From: Methanobacteriota archaeon | GTDB lineage: Archaea; Thermoplasmatota; Thermoplasmata; RBG-16-68-12 | Assembly (NCBI GenBank): GCA_005879015.1 | Contig: VBMC01000017.1 | Coordinates: 1 to 20,529, forward strand | Length of the DNA: 20,529 bases | Direction of reading: 5' to 3' | Part shown: one piece after another, positions 1-7,465 of the stretch | Position numbering within the stretch: the stretch's first letter is position 1 | Layout of the letters: each line of letters opens with the position of its first letter | Program-made: the position numbers and the translations under genes | Notes under the pieces: generated by a model | Databases searched by the model: none | Told to the model about the DNA's origin: nothing | Seen by the model: the letters and a program-made list of their open reading frames with translations, nothing else

Positions 1-1
1 G

Positions 2-553
2 ATCCTTGGGTTGAGCCTCACCATTCCGTACATCACCGGTCAGCCCATTCAGCCGCTCCCCGACCGCGATTCCATCATCGTGGGCGTCCTGGTCTATACA
101 CTCAGCTTCGTCACGGTTGCCGTGTTCTGGGTCGGCCATCACATCGCGTTCTACTATGTCCGGCGTACGGATCGGACTCTCATCTGGCTGAACAACCTTC
201 TCCTCCTCTTCGTCGGCCTCCTCCCGCTGACGACCGCCCTCCTCGGCCACCACGAGATCCAGCAGTTGACGATCGCGGCCTACGGGTTCAATCTCCTTGC
301 GGTCCAGCTCTCCCTCTACGGTAGCTACTGGTACGCGACAATCCACCACCATCTGGTGGACGCGGATCTGGACGACGCGTTGATCCGAATGGGACGGCGC
401 CGGATGCTCTTGGGGCCCTGCCTGTCCGGTGGTGCCATCTTGATCTCCTTCCTCAATCCGATCCTGAGCCTCGGGGTGTACATGATGTTCCCCATCCTGT
501 ACATCCTGCCGGGGCGCATCGATGTCTTCTGGCGGCGCCAGGAGCTGAGGTAA
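2..553 (+). CDS. TMEM175/DUF1211-like membrane protein, 5' end outside window
   Basis: This is the C-terminal part of an integral membrane protein resembling the TMEM175 (DUF1211) potassium-channel family. The frame is already open at the left edge, so the TTG at 11 is probably not the true start. About five hydrophobic segments are visible. The second contains FWVGHHIAF and the third NLLLLFVGLLPLTT, both of which fit the family pattern after its first helix. The diagnostic first-helix motif (FSD near the N-terminus) would lie upstream and cannot be seen. The protein ends with a basic tail after the last helix. Known bacterial and archaeal members form K+-permeable channels in the cytoplasmic membrane; that function here is inferred from family resemblance only. 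The next element downstream is a tRNA on the opposite strand, so no operon partner is visible. Confidence 0.75.
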   Translation: MLGLSLTIPYITGQPIQPLPDRDSIIVGVLVYTLSFVTVAVFWVGHHIAFYYVRRTDRTLIWLNNLLLLFVGLLPLTTALLGHHEIQQLTIAAYGFNLLAVQLSLYGSYWYATIHHHLVDADLDDALIRMGRRRMLLGPCLSGGAILISFLNPILSLGVYMMFPILYILPGRIDVFWRRQELR

Positions 554-613
554 ACAGCCGCGAGGATCCAGCCGGCTCGAGGCAATCACCGATGAGTGGA
601 GTCCCGAATCGAA

Positions 614-687
614 AGCCACCGCAGGGATTCGAACCCCGGACCTGCAGTTTACGAAACTGCCGCTCTAACCGGCTGAGCTACGGTGGC
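614..687 (-). tRNA. tRNA-Thr (anticodon CGU)
   Basis: Read on the minus strand this folds as a complete cloverleaf. There is a 7-bp acceptor stem (GCCACCG with CGGTGGC), a D stem GCTC/GAGC, and an anticodon stem GCAGT/ACTGC closing the loop TTCGTAA. The anticodon is therefore CGU, which reads the Thr codon ACG. The T arm is CGGGG-TTCGAAT-CCCTG. G1-C72 and C2-G71 match known threonine identity elements. The base after the acceptor stem (position 614, U73 in the RNA) is followed by TTC rather than CCA, so CCA is added after transcription. U73 is, to my knowledge, common in archaeal tRNA-Thr. No intron is present. Confidence 0.95.
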
Positions 688-712
688 GCAACCGCGAGGA
701 AAAGCTTCCACG

Positions 713-720
713 CCATAAAG
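713..720 (-). promoter_or_regulatory. TATA box for tRNA-Thr
   Basis: CTTTATGG on the minus strand is centred about 29 bases before the 5' end of the mature tRNA. This suggests transcription starts only a few bases upstream of the gene. Confidence 0.5.
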
Positions 721-753
721 ATTCCGAGACGACTCCGGAGGGGGCCGCCAATG

Positions 754-759
754 TTAAAG
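754..759 (+). promoter_or_regulatory. TATA box for amidohydrolase gene
   Basis: TTAAAG is centred about 27 bases before the GTG at 783. This places the predicted transcription start at the start codon (leaderless) and supports that start choice. Confidence 0.5.
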
Positions 760-782
760 GCGATTCCACCCTTCGCGCCGAT

Positions 783-1892
783 GTGGAACGCGTCGCGGGT
801 TGGTTCTACGACGGACGGCGTTTCCGCGAAGGCACGGTGGGTTGGGAAGAGGACCTGATCCTGGAAGTCCGACCCGGCCGGGCGCGGAATCCTCTCGCGA
901 CCGGACTGATCATCCCGGGCCTCTGGAACGCGCACACGCACCTGGGCGACGCCGTCGTCACGCAAGAACTCACGGGGACGTTGGAGGAGCTCGTCGCTCC
1001 GCCGCATGGGCTCAAGCATCGGATCTTGGCGAAAGCGAAGGACGATGCCATCATCGGGGCCATGCGGCGCGCGATGGCAACGATGCTTCGAACGGGGACG
1101 ACGGGCTTCTCCGATTTCCGAGAGGGCGGCCTGAAAGGACTCAAACTCTTGTACGCCGCGGTCGCGGCGATGCCCCTTCAGGGAGTTGCCCTCGGGAGGC
1201 CGATGGCCCTGGAGTACGATGCCCGCGAGGTCTCCGCGATCTTGCGCGCGTCGGATGGCATCGCGGTCAGCGCCTACGTCGATTGGCCCGAAGACGCAAT
1301 CCAGAAACTCGCCGCGCATGTCCGTCGGGAGAAGAAAATGTTCGCCATCCACTGTTCCGAGCGCATCCGAGAGGACATCGACAAGGTCCTCGACCTCTCC
1401 CCGGCGTTCCTCATCCACATGGTCCACGCAACGGATGCCGACCTGACACGGTGCGCCGATGCGGCCGTTCCGATCGTCCTGTGCCCTCGATCGAATGCCT
1501 TCTTCGGCATGACGCCGGACATCCCGCGCATGATCCTGTCCGGTGTTCGGCTCCTGCTCGGAACGGACAACGCGATGATCAACGTTCCTTCCATGTTGCG
1601 AGAGATCGAGTTCGCGTACCGCGTCGCCCGGATGAACGGTGGGGCGACCGCCCGAGCGATTTTCGAAATGGCCCTTCGGGGACGTCGTCTCGCCGATCCG
1701 GACCGCTCCGGCGCGATTCGCGTCGGGGAGAGGGCCGACCTCGTGGTCTTCGATCTGCCGGGGGGTTCGAGTGGTTTTGCGTCGCTGATGCGCGCGTCCG
1801 CGAGCGACGTGAGCCTCGTCGTGGCGGGCGGTCGTATGTGGCCGGCCGAATCGGCCGGCATTCCGAAATCCAAACGGCGCCGTCGTTCCTGA
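783..1892 (+). CDS. amidohydrolase-superfamily metal-dependent hydrolase/deaminase-like
   Basis: This 369-residue protein belongs to the amidohydrolase superfamily, in the cytosine deaminase/chlorohydrolase-like branch. Visible active-site elements in order are the HxH metal pair in NAHTHLGD (H51, H53), HCSE (H190, E193), HMVHAT (H215), CPRSN (234-238) and GTDNAM (D262). A final segment, GERADLVVFD (315-324), marks the return of the small beta domain. The pattern favours a mononuclear-metal deaminase or hydrolase acting on a heterocyclic or amidine substrate in the cytoplasm; the substrate cannot be read from sequence. The GTG start is preferred because a TATA-like box lies 27 bases upstream and no in-frame start occurs between them. 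The C-terminus is a short basic tail (KSKRRRRS). It lies between tRNA-Thr and glyS, which has its own promoter, so it is probably transcribed alone. Confidence 0.85.
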   Translation: MERVAGWFYDGRRFREGTVGWEEDLILEVRPGRARNPLATGLIIPGLWNAHTHLGDAVVTQELTGTLEELVAPPHGLKHRILAKAKDDAIIGAMRRAMATMLRTGTTGFSDFREGGLKGLKLLYAAVAAMPLQGVALGRPMALEYDAREVSAILRASDGIAVSAYVDWPEDAIQKLAAHVRREKKMFAIHCSERIREDIDKVLDLSPAFLIHMVHATDADLTRCADAAVPIVLCPRSNAFFGMTPDIPRMILSGVRLLLGTDNAMINVPSMLREIEFAYRVARMNGGATARAIFEMALRGRRLADPDRSGAIRVGERADLVVFDLPGGSSGFASLMRASASDVSLVVAGGRMWPAESAGIPKSKRRRRS

Positions 1893-1953
1893 GCCCGCCG
1901 ATTTCCTCCAATCCGAGAATGGCTCGCGGTCCGAATTCGTTCTCCACCCCATG

Positions 1954-1960
1954 CTTTATC
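1954..1960 (+). promoter_or_regulatory. TATA box for glyS unit
   Basis: CTTTATC is centred about 29 bases before the glyS ATG, giving an almost leaderless transcript. A short C-rich/G-rich inverted repeat (about 1970-1980) sits between the box and the start. Confidence 0.5.
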
Positions 1961-1985
1961 ACCGGCCCTCCCCTTCGGGGCCGCG

Positions 1986-3470
1986 ATGGCCTCGTACGAG
2001 GACGTCATGTCCTTGTCCGTCCGCCGCGGTTTCCTCTGGCCCGCCGTCGACCTCTATGGCGGCTTCGCAGGCTTCTACGACTACGGGCACAATGGCGTCC
2101 TCCTTCGGAGACGTTGGGAGGACCGTTGGATCGACACCTTCCTCGGTCTGAGCGACAACTATTACCTGATCGACACCACGACGATTCTTCCGGAAGCCGC
2201 GCTCAAGGCGTCCGGCCATGTGGATCACTTCACGGACATCCTCGTCACGTGCACTCGATGCGGGGAGTCGTACCGCGGCGACCAACTTCTCGAGGCCGCG
2301 ATCCACGAGGAGCAGGAGGGCCTCACGACCGAAGAGATCGATATGCGGATCCAGGAGCTCAAGATCCGATGTCCGAACTGCAAAGGGGTCCTGGGCCCCT
2401 CCCGCGAATTCCACATGATGTTCCCGCTCGAGGTCGGGCCGACGGGAAAGGATCGCGCGTACCTTCGACCGGAGACGGCCCAGGGCGTGTTCCTGAACTT
2501 CAAGCGGGAGTTCGAGGCGCTCCGCCGCAGACTCCCGATGGGGCTCGCCATCGTCGGGCGCGCGTACCGGAACGAGATCAGTCCGCGGCAGGGCGCGTAC
2601 CGGATGCGGGAGTTCATCCAAGCGGAGCTGCAGATTTTCTTCGACCCGACGACCTTCGGGGACGCCGTGCCCTTCCAAGACATCGCGTCCGTCCCGGTCC
2701 GCGTGGCCTGGGCCTCCGAGAAAAACGCCCCCACGGCCCATGACGCGCCCGCCAAGGACCTCGTGGGCCACGGACTGCCTCCGTGGTACGTCTATCACCT
2801 CGTGCAGGTCCAGCGCTTCTATCTGGATCTCTTGCGGATCCCGCGGGATGCGTTCCGCTTCGCGGAGCTCGACGAGAAGGAACGTGCGTTCTACAACAAG
2901 ATCCACTTCGATATCCAGGTTCGGCAGGAGAGCCTGGGCGGATTCAAGGAGGTCGGCGGAGTCCACTACCGAACGGACCACGATCTGAAGGGACATGAGG
3001 CCGGGTCCCATGCCAAGCAGTCCGTGACCTTCGGCACGTCGAAGTTCGTCCCCCATGTCCTGGAACTGTCGTTCGGCGTCGACCGGAATGTATGGGCGCT
3101 CCTCGACCTCTCGTATACGAAGGGAGAGCGGGTCGTCCTCCGGCTGCCGGTGCAGGTCGCACCAGTCCCGGTTGCGGTCTTCCCCCTCGTGAACAAGTAC
3201 GGCCTCCCGGAACGGGCCGAAGCGCTGTACGCCGGCCTGCGCAAGCGGATTGCTGCGTTCTACGACGATTCGGGCTCGATCGGCCGCCGATACGCGCGGA
3301 TGGACGAGATCGGGACGCCCTTCTCGGTGACTGTCGACCACGAGACGCTCGAAGGGAAGGGCGTCACGTTGCGGGAACGCGACTCGCAGAAACAAATCCG
3401 CGTGAAGGAAGGAGACCTCGCGACTACACTCAACCAACTCCTGTCCGGCGAGGCGACGTTCCCTGCGTGA
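1986..3470 (+). CDS. glyS: glycyl-tRNA synthetase (archaeal/eukaryotic dimeric type)
   Basis: This class II synthetase charges tRNA-Gly with glycine using ATP in the cytoplasm. Recognisable parts of the 494 residues are the N-terminal GGFAGFYDYGHNG stretch (25-37), a zinc-binding insertion with CTRC (89-92) and CPNC (129-132), and RPETAQG (161-167). Motif 2 is GRAYRNEISPRQG (191-203) and motif 3 is around ELSFGVDR (360-367). An anticodon-binding domain follows (about 395-490). Length and layout match archaeal GlyRS rather than the bacterial alpha2-beta2 enzyme. Motif 3 has Leu361 where Pro is usual, which is a mild oddity. The ATG start is supported by the upstream TATA box. A PP-loop gene starts 4 bases after the stop codon, so the two are very likely co-transcribed. 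Confidence 0.97.
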   Translation: MASYEDVMSLSVRRGFLWPAVDLYGGFAGFYDYGHNGVLLRRRWEDRWIDTFLGLSDNYYLIDTTTILPEAALKASGHVDHFTDILVTCTRCGESYRGDQLLEAAIHEEQEGLTTEEIDMRIQELKIRCPNCKGVLGPSREFHMMFPLEVGPTGKDRAYLRPETAQGVFLNFKREFEALRRRLPMGLAIVGRAYRNEISPRQGAYRMREFIQAELQIFFDPTTFGDAVPFQDIASVPVRVAWASEKNAPTAHDAPAKDLVGHGLPPWYVYHLVQVQRFYLDLLRIPRDAFRFAELDEKERAFYNKIHFDIQVRQESLGGFKEVGGVHYRTDHDLKGHEAGSHAKQSVTFGTSKFVPHVLELSFGVDRNVWALLDLSYTKGERVVLRLPVQVAPVPVAVFPLVNKYGLPERAEALYAGLRKRIAAFYDDSGSIGRRYARMDEIGTPFSVTVDHETLEGKGVTLRERDSQKQIRVKEGDLATTLNQLLSGEATFPA

Positions 3471-3474
3471 GACG

Positions 3475-4089
3475 ATGGGGACGCCCCGCGGCGTGCTCGC
3501 ATTCGTCGAGCGGCTCGAGGGACGGATGGCCGATCTGCTCTCCGAGCAGACGCGCGTCATCGTCGCATACTCCGGTGGCCTCGCGAGCACGCTTGTCGCG
3601 ATGGTCGCTCGCAAGCGGTGCGATCTTGTGTGCGTCGTCGCGGGCGTCGAGGACTCCGCGGCCGTCCGGGGCGCGAAGGCGGCCAAGGCCCACTTGGACT
3701 ACCGAGTTCAATTCGTGCAACCCGACATCGAGGGGACGCGTCGGATCCGCGACCGCATCAGTGCCGCGAACCCTCAGATGTCCGCTACCGCGGTTCGTGC
3801 GTTGATCCCTCTCCGGATGGTCCTCGAGGAATTGCCCAACCAGTCAATCCTCGCGGGATTCGGCCCTCGGAACCTGGATGCGAAGATCGGGAAGATTCTG
3901 AAGGATTGGGGAGTGTTGTGTCCACTCCTGGACCTAGCGCAAAGCCAACCCCTCCCGAGGTCCCTCCTACGCGCGGCGGCAATCGCTCTCGGCCTACCGG
4001 TCGAATGGGCCCGCGCGGCGCACCGCGAGCCTGCGACGAGTGCGGGAATCAATGACTTCCTCCTTGCAAACGGACCGCTGCGGCACTGA
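3475..4089 (+). CDS. PP-loop ATPase, asparagine-synthase C-domain-like
   Basis: This 204-residue protein has the PP-loop nucleotide-binding signature VIVAYSGGLAS (28-38) typical of enzymes that adenylate a substrate. It continues like a shortened asparagine synthetase C-terminal domain: GVEDS and an Ala-rich helix (about 57-72), GFGPRNLDAKIGK, and a final LPRSLLRAAA...SAGINDFLL segment resembling the K-rich GSGI end of AsnB. There is no glutaminase domain and no N-terminal zinc ribbon like that of the tRNA-thiolating TtuA/Ncs6 enzymes. The reaction is probably ATP-dependent adenylation of an unknown acceptor; the substrate is not identifiable. It begins 4 bases after glyS, suggesting a shared transcript and possibly a translation-linked or amino-acid-linked role. 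Family assignment is firm and function is open. Confidence 0.75.
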   Translation: MGTPRGVLAFVERLEGRMADLLSEQTRVIVAYSGGLASTLVAMVARKRCDLVCVVAGVEDSAAVRGAKAAKAHLDYRVQFVQPDIEGTRRIRDRISAANPQMSATAVRALIPLRMVLEELPNQSILAGFGPRNLDAKIGKILKDWGVLCPLLDLAQSQPLPRSLLRAAAIALGLPVEWARAAHREPATSAGINDFLLANGPLRH

Positions 4090-4189
4090 GATGAGCATCA
4101 CAGAGGGCCGACCACTGAGCGCATCCGTGTCACCGATTTCCTCGATCGGGACCCCTGTATTCGCAAGGATGACATTGAGCCAGCAAGCG

Positions 4190-4196
4190 TTATAAG
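4190..4196 (+). promoter_or_regulatory. TATA box for small GTPase gene
   Basis: TTATAAG is centred about 32 bases before the ATG at 4225. It would sit almost directly against the alternative GTG at 4198, so it rules out that earlier start. Confidence 0.6.
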
Positions 4197-4224
4197 TGTG
4201 GCCCCAGCATCGAGCGGCACCGCG

Positions 4225-5043
4225 ATGGTCGACGATCACATCAAGCGTAAGATCCTCCTCCTCGGTGACGGAGCTGTGGGCAAGACCAGCCTGATCCGGC
4301 GATTCGTCGTGGACAAGTTCTCGGACGAATACATCACAACGATCGGGACGAAGGTCACGAAAAAGGACCTGCGGATCGAGTCGCCGGGCAAGGTCACGGA
4401 CCTGACGTTCATGATCTGGGATGTCCTCGGGCAGAAAGGATACAAGGGCATCCAGGAGAGTTCCTTTCAAGGGGCCAAGGGAGCCCTCCTCATGTACGAC
4501 GTCACGCGTCTGGAGACCGCGGAGAGCCTCCAGAATTACTGGATCCCACACTTGCTCGTGGTGACGAACCCGATCCCCCTCGTCGTCGTCGGGAACAAGG
4601 TGGACCTCGCCGATTCGCGACGGCAAGCTCAGGAGGAACTGGACGATCTCAAGGAAGCCCTCGGAGTGACCGGCTTCCTGAGTTCCGCGAAGACCGGGCA
4701 GAACGTGGAAGCGGGATTCCTCGCCCTCGCGAAGTCGATCATCGCCCAATCCGACGCGAAAATGTCTCGGCGCGAGGCCGTCGAGGAGGCCACGCACGAG
4801 TTCATTGCCGTGACGGACCAGATCATCATGGACTTCTGTGACGGCATGGGGGGTCATGAGGCCGCGATGCCCATCGTGCGGCAACAGCTCACGCGCGCGG
4901 GCGTCGATGTGAAAGCGCCGACCCGGGAGGGACTGCGCCTCGCGGTCGACTACCTGGCGGAAACGGAGTCTTCCTTCCGGAACGCGGCCGACGTCGAGGC
5001 GAGCAAGCGGAAGCGCCTCGGCTGGATCAAGGAAGTCGCGTGA
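4225..5043 (+). CDS. Ras/Rab-like small GTPase with extra C-terminal helical domain
   Basis: Residues 1-175 form a complete small-GTPase domain: P-loop GDGAVGKT (14-21), switch I region with YITTIGTKV (36-44), WDVLGQ (65-70), NKVD (124-127) and SAK (154-156). The glutamine after DxxG corresponds to the catalytic Gln of Ras. Residues from about 180 to 272 form an additional, probably helical, charged region that ordinary Ras-like proteins lack. There is no C-terminal cysteine for prenylation and no membrane segment, so the protein is probably cytosolic or recruited by partners. The frame could extend back to a GTG at 4198, but the TATA box at 4190-4196 makes the ATG at 4225 the likely leaderless start. 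It is transcribed alone; its stop codon abuts the stop codon of elp3 on the other strand. Archaeal Ras-like GTPases are known but their roles are mostly uncharacterised. Confidence 0.88.
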   Translation: MVDDHIKRKILLLGDGAVGKTSLIRRFVVDKFSDEYITTIGTKVTKKDLRIESPGKVTDLTFMIWDVLGQKGYKGIQESSFQGAKGALLMYDVTRLETAESLQNYWIPHLLVVTNPIPLVVVGNKVDLADSRRQAQEELDDLKEALGVTGFLSSAKTGQNVEAGFLALAKSIIAQSDAKMSRREAVEEATHEFIAVTDQIIMDFCDGMGGHEAAMPIVRQQLTRAGVDVKAPTREGLRLAVDYLAETESSFRNAADVEASKRKRLGWIKEVA

Positions 5044-6591
5044 TCAAAGCGTCCGATCCATGTACGGCCGCTCCAGTCGGTAGCCGAGACAACGATAATA
5101 CCCTCGGACGCCGACGCCGGACGTGACCCGCATCCGGGACCGGCGAAATTCATCGCGGGCGATCCGTTCGCATTCGGCCATCAATCGCCGTCCGAATCCG
5201 CGGTGCTGCCAACGCTCCCCGGCAGACTCGTGGATCGGCACCAGCCGGCCGAAGACCTTCAACTCGCGGACGGTCGCCTCCTTCGCCCCGATCCGGAGGC
5301 GCGCGTAGGCGACGAGCACGTCGCGCCCGGGATCCTCGATGCTCAGGAACACCTCGAGGCCGTCCGAGGAATCGTACTCCGTGCGCAACAGGGTGAGCGC
5401 CTCGAGGCGCGGCGAGACTCCACGGAAACCGACTTCGCGACACCGGACGCAATGGCAGTCGAGGCCTCGGGAACGGAGGCGCTCCTTCGCCAACACTCGT
5501 AGGTCCCCTCGCTTCGGGCCGTCCTCGATGTCCGGCGCGCCGATCTCCCGCTGGACGCGTTGAATCCGACACCATCGAGGGACGATCGCCTTGACTCGGG
5601 CGATGAGTTCCACGGCTTCCTCGGTGCCGAGGGGCGTGTAACGGCCGGATTTCCAGAGCCCATGCAAGGCGGTACCCGGCAGGACGAGCGTCGGATAGAT
5701 CTTGAGAAAGTCGGGGCGGTAGGCGGGATCCTCGAAGAGGACGCGGAATGATTCCATGTCCCGATCGGGATCCGATCCCGGCAGGCCGGGCATCATGTGC
5801 GCCCCGACCTTCAGCCCGGCGTCCTTCGCGAGGTGCATCGCCTCCCGGGATTGCGCGTCCGTGTGACCCCGGTGCACCCTTTCCAACACGTCCTCGTGGG
5901 TCGTTTGAATCCCCAGCTCCACGCGGGTCGCACCCAGGTCCAAGGATTCGGCCACCTCGACGCCCAGGAAGCAGTCCGGCTTCGTCTCGATCGTCAGGCC
6001 AATGCATCGGCTCGCGGCCGATTCGTTGGCGGCCTGCGCGGCCGTGAGGTTCGAAGCCTCGAATCCGTTAAGCCCGTCGAAGCACCCTTTCACGAACCAC
6101 TCCCGATAGCCCGCTTCGAGGGCGGTGAAGGTTCCGCCGAGGACGATCAAATCCACCTTGTCCGTATCATGTCCGATCCTCTGCAACGCCTCGATTCGGG
6201 ACGCGGTCTGCCCCCTGGGATCGTAATGATGATCCGCGGCCCGCCGGGCAGCGGGTTCCGTGCCCAGGTAGGACTGCGGTGTCCCGAACCGCGGTCCACC
6301 CGGGCAATATGTGCAGACACCGTGCGGACATCCATGGGGGGCGGTCATCACGGTGACCACCGCAACGCCGCTCGCCGTCCGTGCCGGCTTGACACGCAGG
6401 AGGTCCTTCATTCCCTCCCGGTCGGCACGGGGCATCCGCTCGAGGATCGCCGCATCCGATGGAAGGCCTCCGAGACGATGCGCGCGTGCGAAGCGCAGCT
6501 TGACCCGCTCGAACTCGTCCTTCGAGGCGGGCCTTCGATCGCGGATCTCTCCGGCCAAGGCCTCGACAAATTCTGCGTCGAGACCGCCCAC
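5044..6591 (-). CDS. elp3: Elp3-like tRNA U34 modification enzyme (radical SAM + GNAT)
   Basis: This 515-residue protein matches archaeal Elp3, which modifies the wobble uridine of tRNAs (cm5U pathway) using S-adenosylmethionine and acetyl-CoA. The N-terminal helical tRNA-binding region (1-70) is followed by the radical-SAM cluster motif CPHGVCTYC (C88, C93, C96) and the TIETKPD segment. The C-terminal acetyltransferase domain (about 385-515) has the CoA-binding QHRGFG (462-467) and ends in the family-typical GYRLERPYM. The GTG at 6591 is chosen because the family N-terminus begins just after it and the upstream gene stops at 6597. The open frame continues further upstream but overlaps that membrane-protein gene and loses family resemblance. 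The start lies 5 bases after the neighbour's stop, so it is probably translationally coupled. The 3' end abuts the GTPase gene with no spacer. Confidence 0.95.
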   Translation of the reverse strand: MGGLDAEFVEALAGEIRDRRPASKDEFERVKLRFARAHRLGGLPSDAAILERMPRADREGMKDLLRVKPARTASGVAVVTVMTAPHGCPHGVCTYCPGGPRFGTPQSYLGTEPAARRAADHHYDPRGQTASRIEALQRIGHDTDKVDLIVLGGTFTALEAGYREWFVKGCFDGLNGFEASNLTAAQAANESAASRCIGLTIETKPDCFLGVEVAESLDLGATRVELGIQTTHEDVLERVHRGHTDAQSREAMHLAKDAGLKVGAHMMPGLPGSDPDRDMESFRVLFEDPAYRPDFLKIYPTLVLPGTALHGLWKSGRYTPLGTEEAVELIARVKAIVPRWCRIQRVQREIGAPDIEDGPKRGDLRVLAKERLRSRGLDCHCVRCREVGFRGVSPRLEALTLLRTEYDSSDGLEVFLSIEDPGRDVLVAYARLRIGAKEATVRELKVFGRLVPIHESAGERWQHRGFGRRLMAECERIARDEFRRSRMRVTSGVGVRGYYRCLGYRLERPYMDRTL

Positions 6592-6596
6592 GAGGG

Positions 6597-7130
6597 TCAG
6601 CCTGGCTCCTCCGAGCGCACAGGAGCCTCCGGGACGACGGCTTGCGCCCGCCCAAACAGGTCCACTGCGCGTGCGAGTCCTACGCCGAGAGACGCGAGTC
6701 CCGCGAAGACGAGGGCCGTTCCCGCGATGATCCCTGCATCCAGGGCGGGCGAGTGGGAGAGTTCGTTGACGGGACTCACGAAGAAGCCGATCCAGTCGAA
6801 GAACAGAGCGATTTCGAATAGGGATAGCAACAGGACCCCCGCGACCCCGAGTCCGAGCCCTCGAATGCGGGATCCCGAGACCCCGGCCGCGAGATTCGCC
6901 CTCCAGAGGGCGGCCGTGAGTCCGGCGAACAGCACGATCTGACCGAGCCCTGCGGTGATCGCCAGGACCTGCCTCGCTTCCGGGATGGAAAGGTCGAACG
7001 CGTCCGCGGTCCCGCTTGGAAAGATCCGGAGCAGCTGGGAAATCAGATACAGCCAAACCGCCAGGAACGCGAGGCCGAGCCAACCGCGCGGCGGAGGAAT
7101 CCTCCGAGCGGGCACCGGTGCCATCGTCAT
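6597..7130 (-). CDS. four-helix integral membrane protein of unknown function
   Basis: I do not recognise this family. The 177-residue product has four strongly hydrophobic segments (roughly residues 17-38, 52-78, 90-118 and 130-160), short basic flanks, and a hydrophilic Glu/Pro-rich C-terminal tail. The ATG at 7130 is taken as start; an ATG at 7124 and a GTG at 7115 are in frame and close. A TATA-like TATCTTTT at 7140-7133 fits best with one of those later starts if the mRNA is leaderless. It lies directly upstream of elp3 with a 5-base gap, so the two probably share a transcript. Nothing in its sequence suggests a link to tRNA modification. Confidence 0.65.
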   Translation of the reverse strand: MTMAPVPARRIPPPRGWLGLAFLAVWLYLISQLLRIFPSGTADAFDLSIPEARQVLAITAGLGQIVLFAGLTAALWRANLAAGVSGSRIRGLGLGVAGVLLLSLFEIALFFDWIGFFVSPVNELSHSPALDAGIIAGTALVFAGLASLGVGLARAVDLFGRAQAVVPEAPVRSEEPG

Positions 7131-7177
7131 GGAAAAGATATCTCGCGACGGGACATGAACCTTGGTACGGGTCGATG

Positions 7178-7453
7178 CTAGCCGTACATCGTCCCGTGCT
7201 TCTCGACCTTCGGCGCATCGCCGGGCACGTGCTCGAGGACATCCACCGCGAGCACGACGTGCAAGGGGATCAGTCGGAGCTTCCCCTTCAATTCCTGATG
7301 GCTGTCGTCCAGTTCGATCACGATCGCGTCGTCGGTTCCGATCGTGGCGTAGCCGCGGAACACCCCTTTCGTCACCTTCGTGCGCTCCCGCGTCTCCATC
7401 GATTCAATGCGATAGCGAGAACCCTTCGTCAGGGAGACGATCTCGTCCGCCAC
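7178..7453 (-). CDS. conserved-looking 91-residue protein, possible small beta barrel
   Basis: The start is the GTG at 7453. A strong Shine-Dalgarno sequence, GGAGGTGA, lies 4 bases upstream and contains the stop codon of the preceding regulator gene. The longer reading from 7486 would place this ribosome site inside the coding region. The 91-residue product has alternating beta-strand-like stretches such as TKGVFRGYATIG and AIVIELD, then LRLIPLHVVLAVDVLE, reminiscent of a Sm/SH3-like barrel. That fold is a weak inference and I cannot name a family. The tail is charged and ends in HGTMYG. Tight translational coupling suggests it works with, or is regulated together with, the winged-helix protein. 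Confidence 0.7.
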   Translation of the reverse strand: MADEIVSLTKGSRYRIESMETRERTKVTKGVFRGYATIGTDDAIVIELDDSHQELKGKLRLIPLHVVLAVDVLEHVPGDAPKVEKHGTMYG

Positions 7454-7457
7454 GCAT

Positions 7458-7465
7458 TCACCTCC
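7458..7465 (-). promoter_or_regulatory. strong Shine-Dalgarno site overlapping the upstream stop codon
   Basis: GGAGGTGA on the minus strand is a near-perfect complement to the 16S rRNA 3' end. It ends 4 bases before the GTG at 7453. Its last three bases are the TGA of the regulator gene, so termination and reinitiation are linked. Confidence 0.75.

Noticed and set aside
614..687. tRNA gene as an integration site for a mobile element.
   Set aside because: No integrase, no repeated 3' tRNA fragment and no change in gene character on either side were seen.
1961..1985. Short GC-rich inverted repeat between the glyS TATA box and ATG, considered as a T-box-like or attenuator element.
   Set aside because: The space is too small for a riboswitch, and with a leaderless transcript this DNA would hardly be in the mRNA at all.
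800..2743. A 647-codon plus-strand open frame across the amidohydrolase and glyS genes.
   Set aside because: It is extremely rich in Arg, Gly and Pro and runs in a second frame through two well-supported genes.
1959..3686. A 575-codon open frame antisense to glyS.
   Set aside because: Composition is typical of a shadow frame. The opposite strand encodes an intact GlyRS with all motifs, and no family is recognisable in the antisense product.
4090..4189. Possible C/D-box small RNA (GATGA-like and CTGA-like tetramers) before the GTPase gene.
   Set aside because: The boxes are imperfect, their spacing does not give a proper guide layout, and I cannot identify a target.
6592..7242. The elp3 reading frame stays open about 650 bases upstream, suggesting an N-terminal extension.
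   Set aside because: The extension overlaps a convincing membrane-protein gene in another frame, is Arg/Pro-rich as expected for a chance frame in GC-rich DNA, and the Elp3 family N-terminus begins at 6591.
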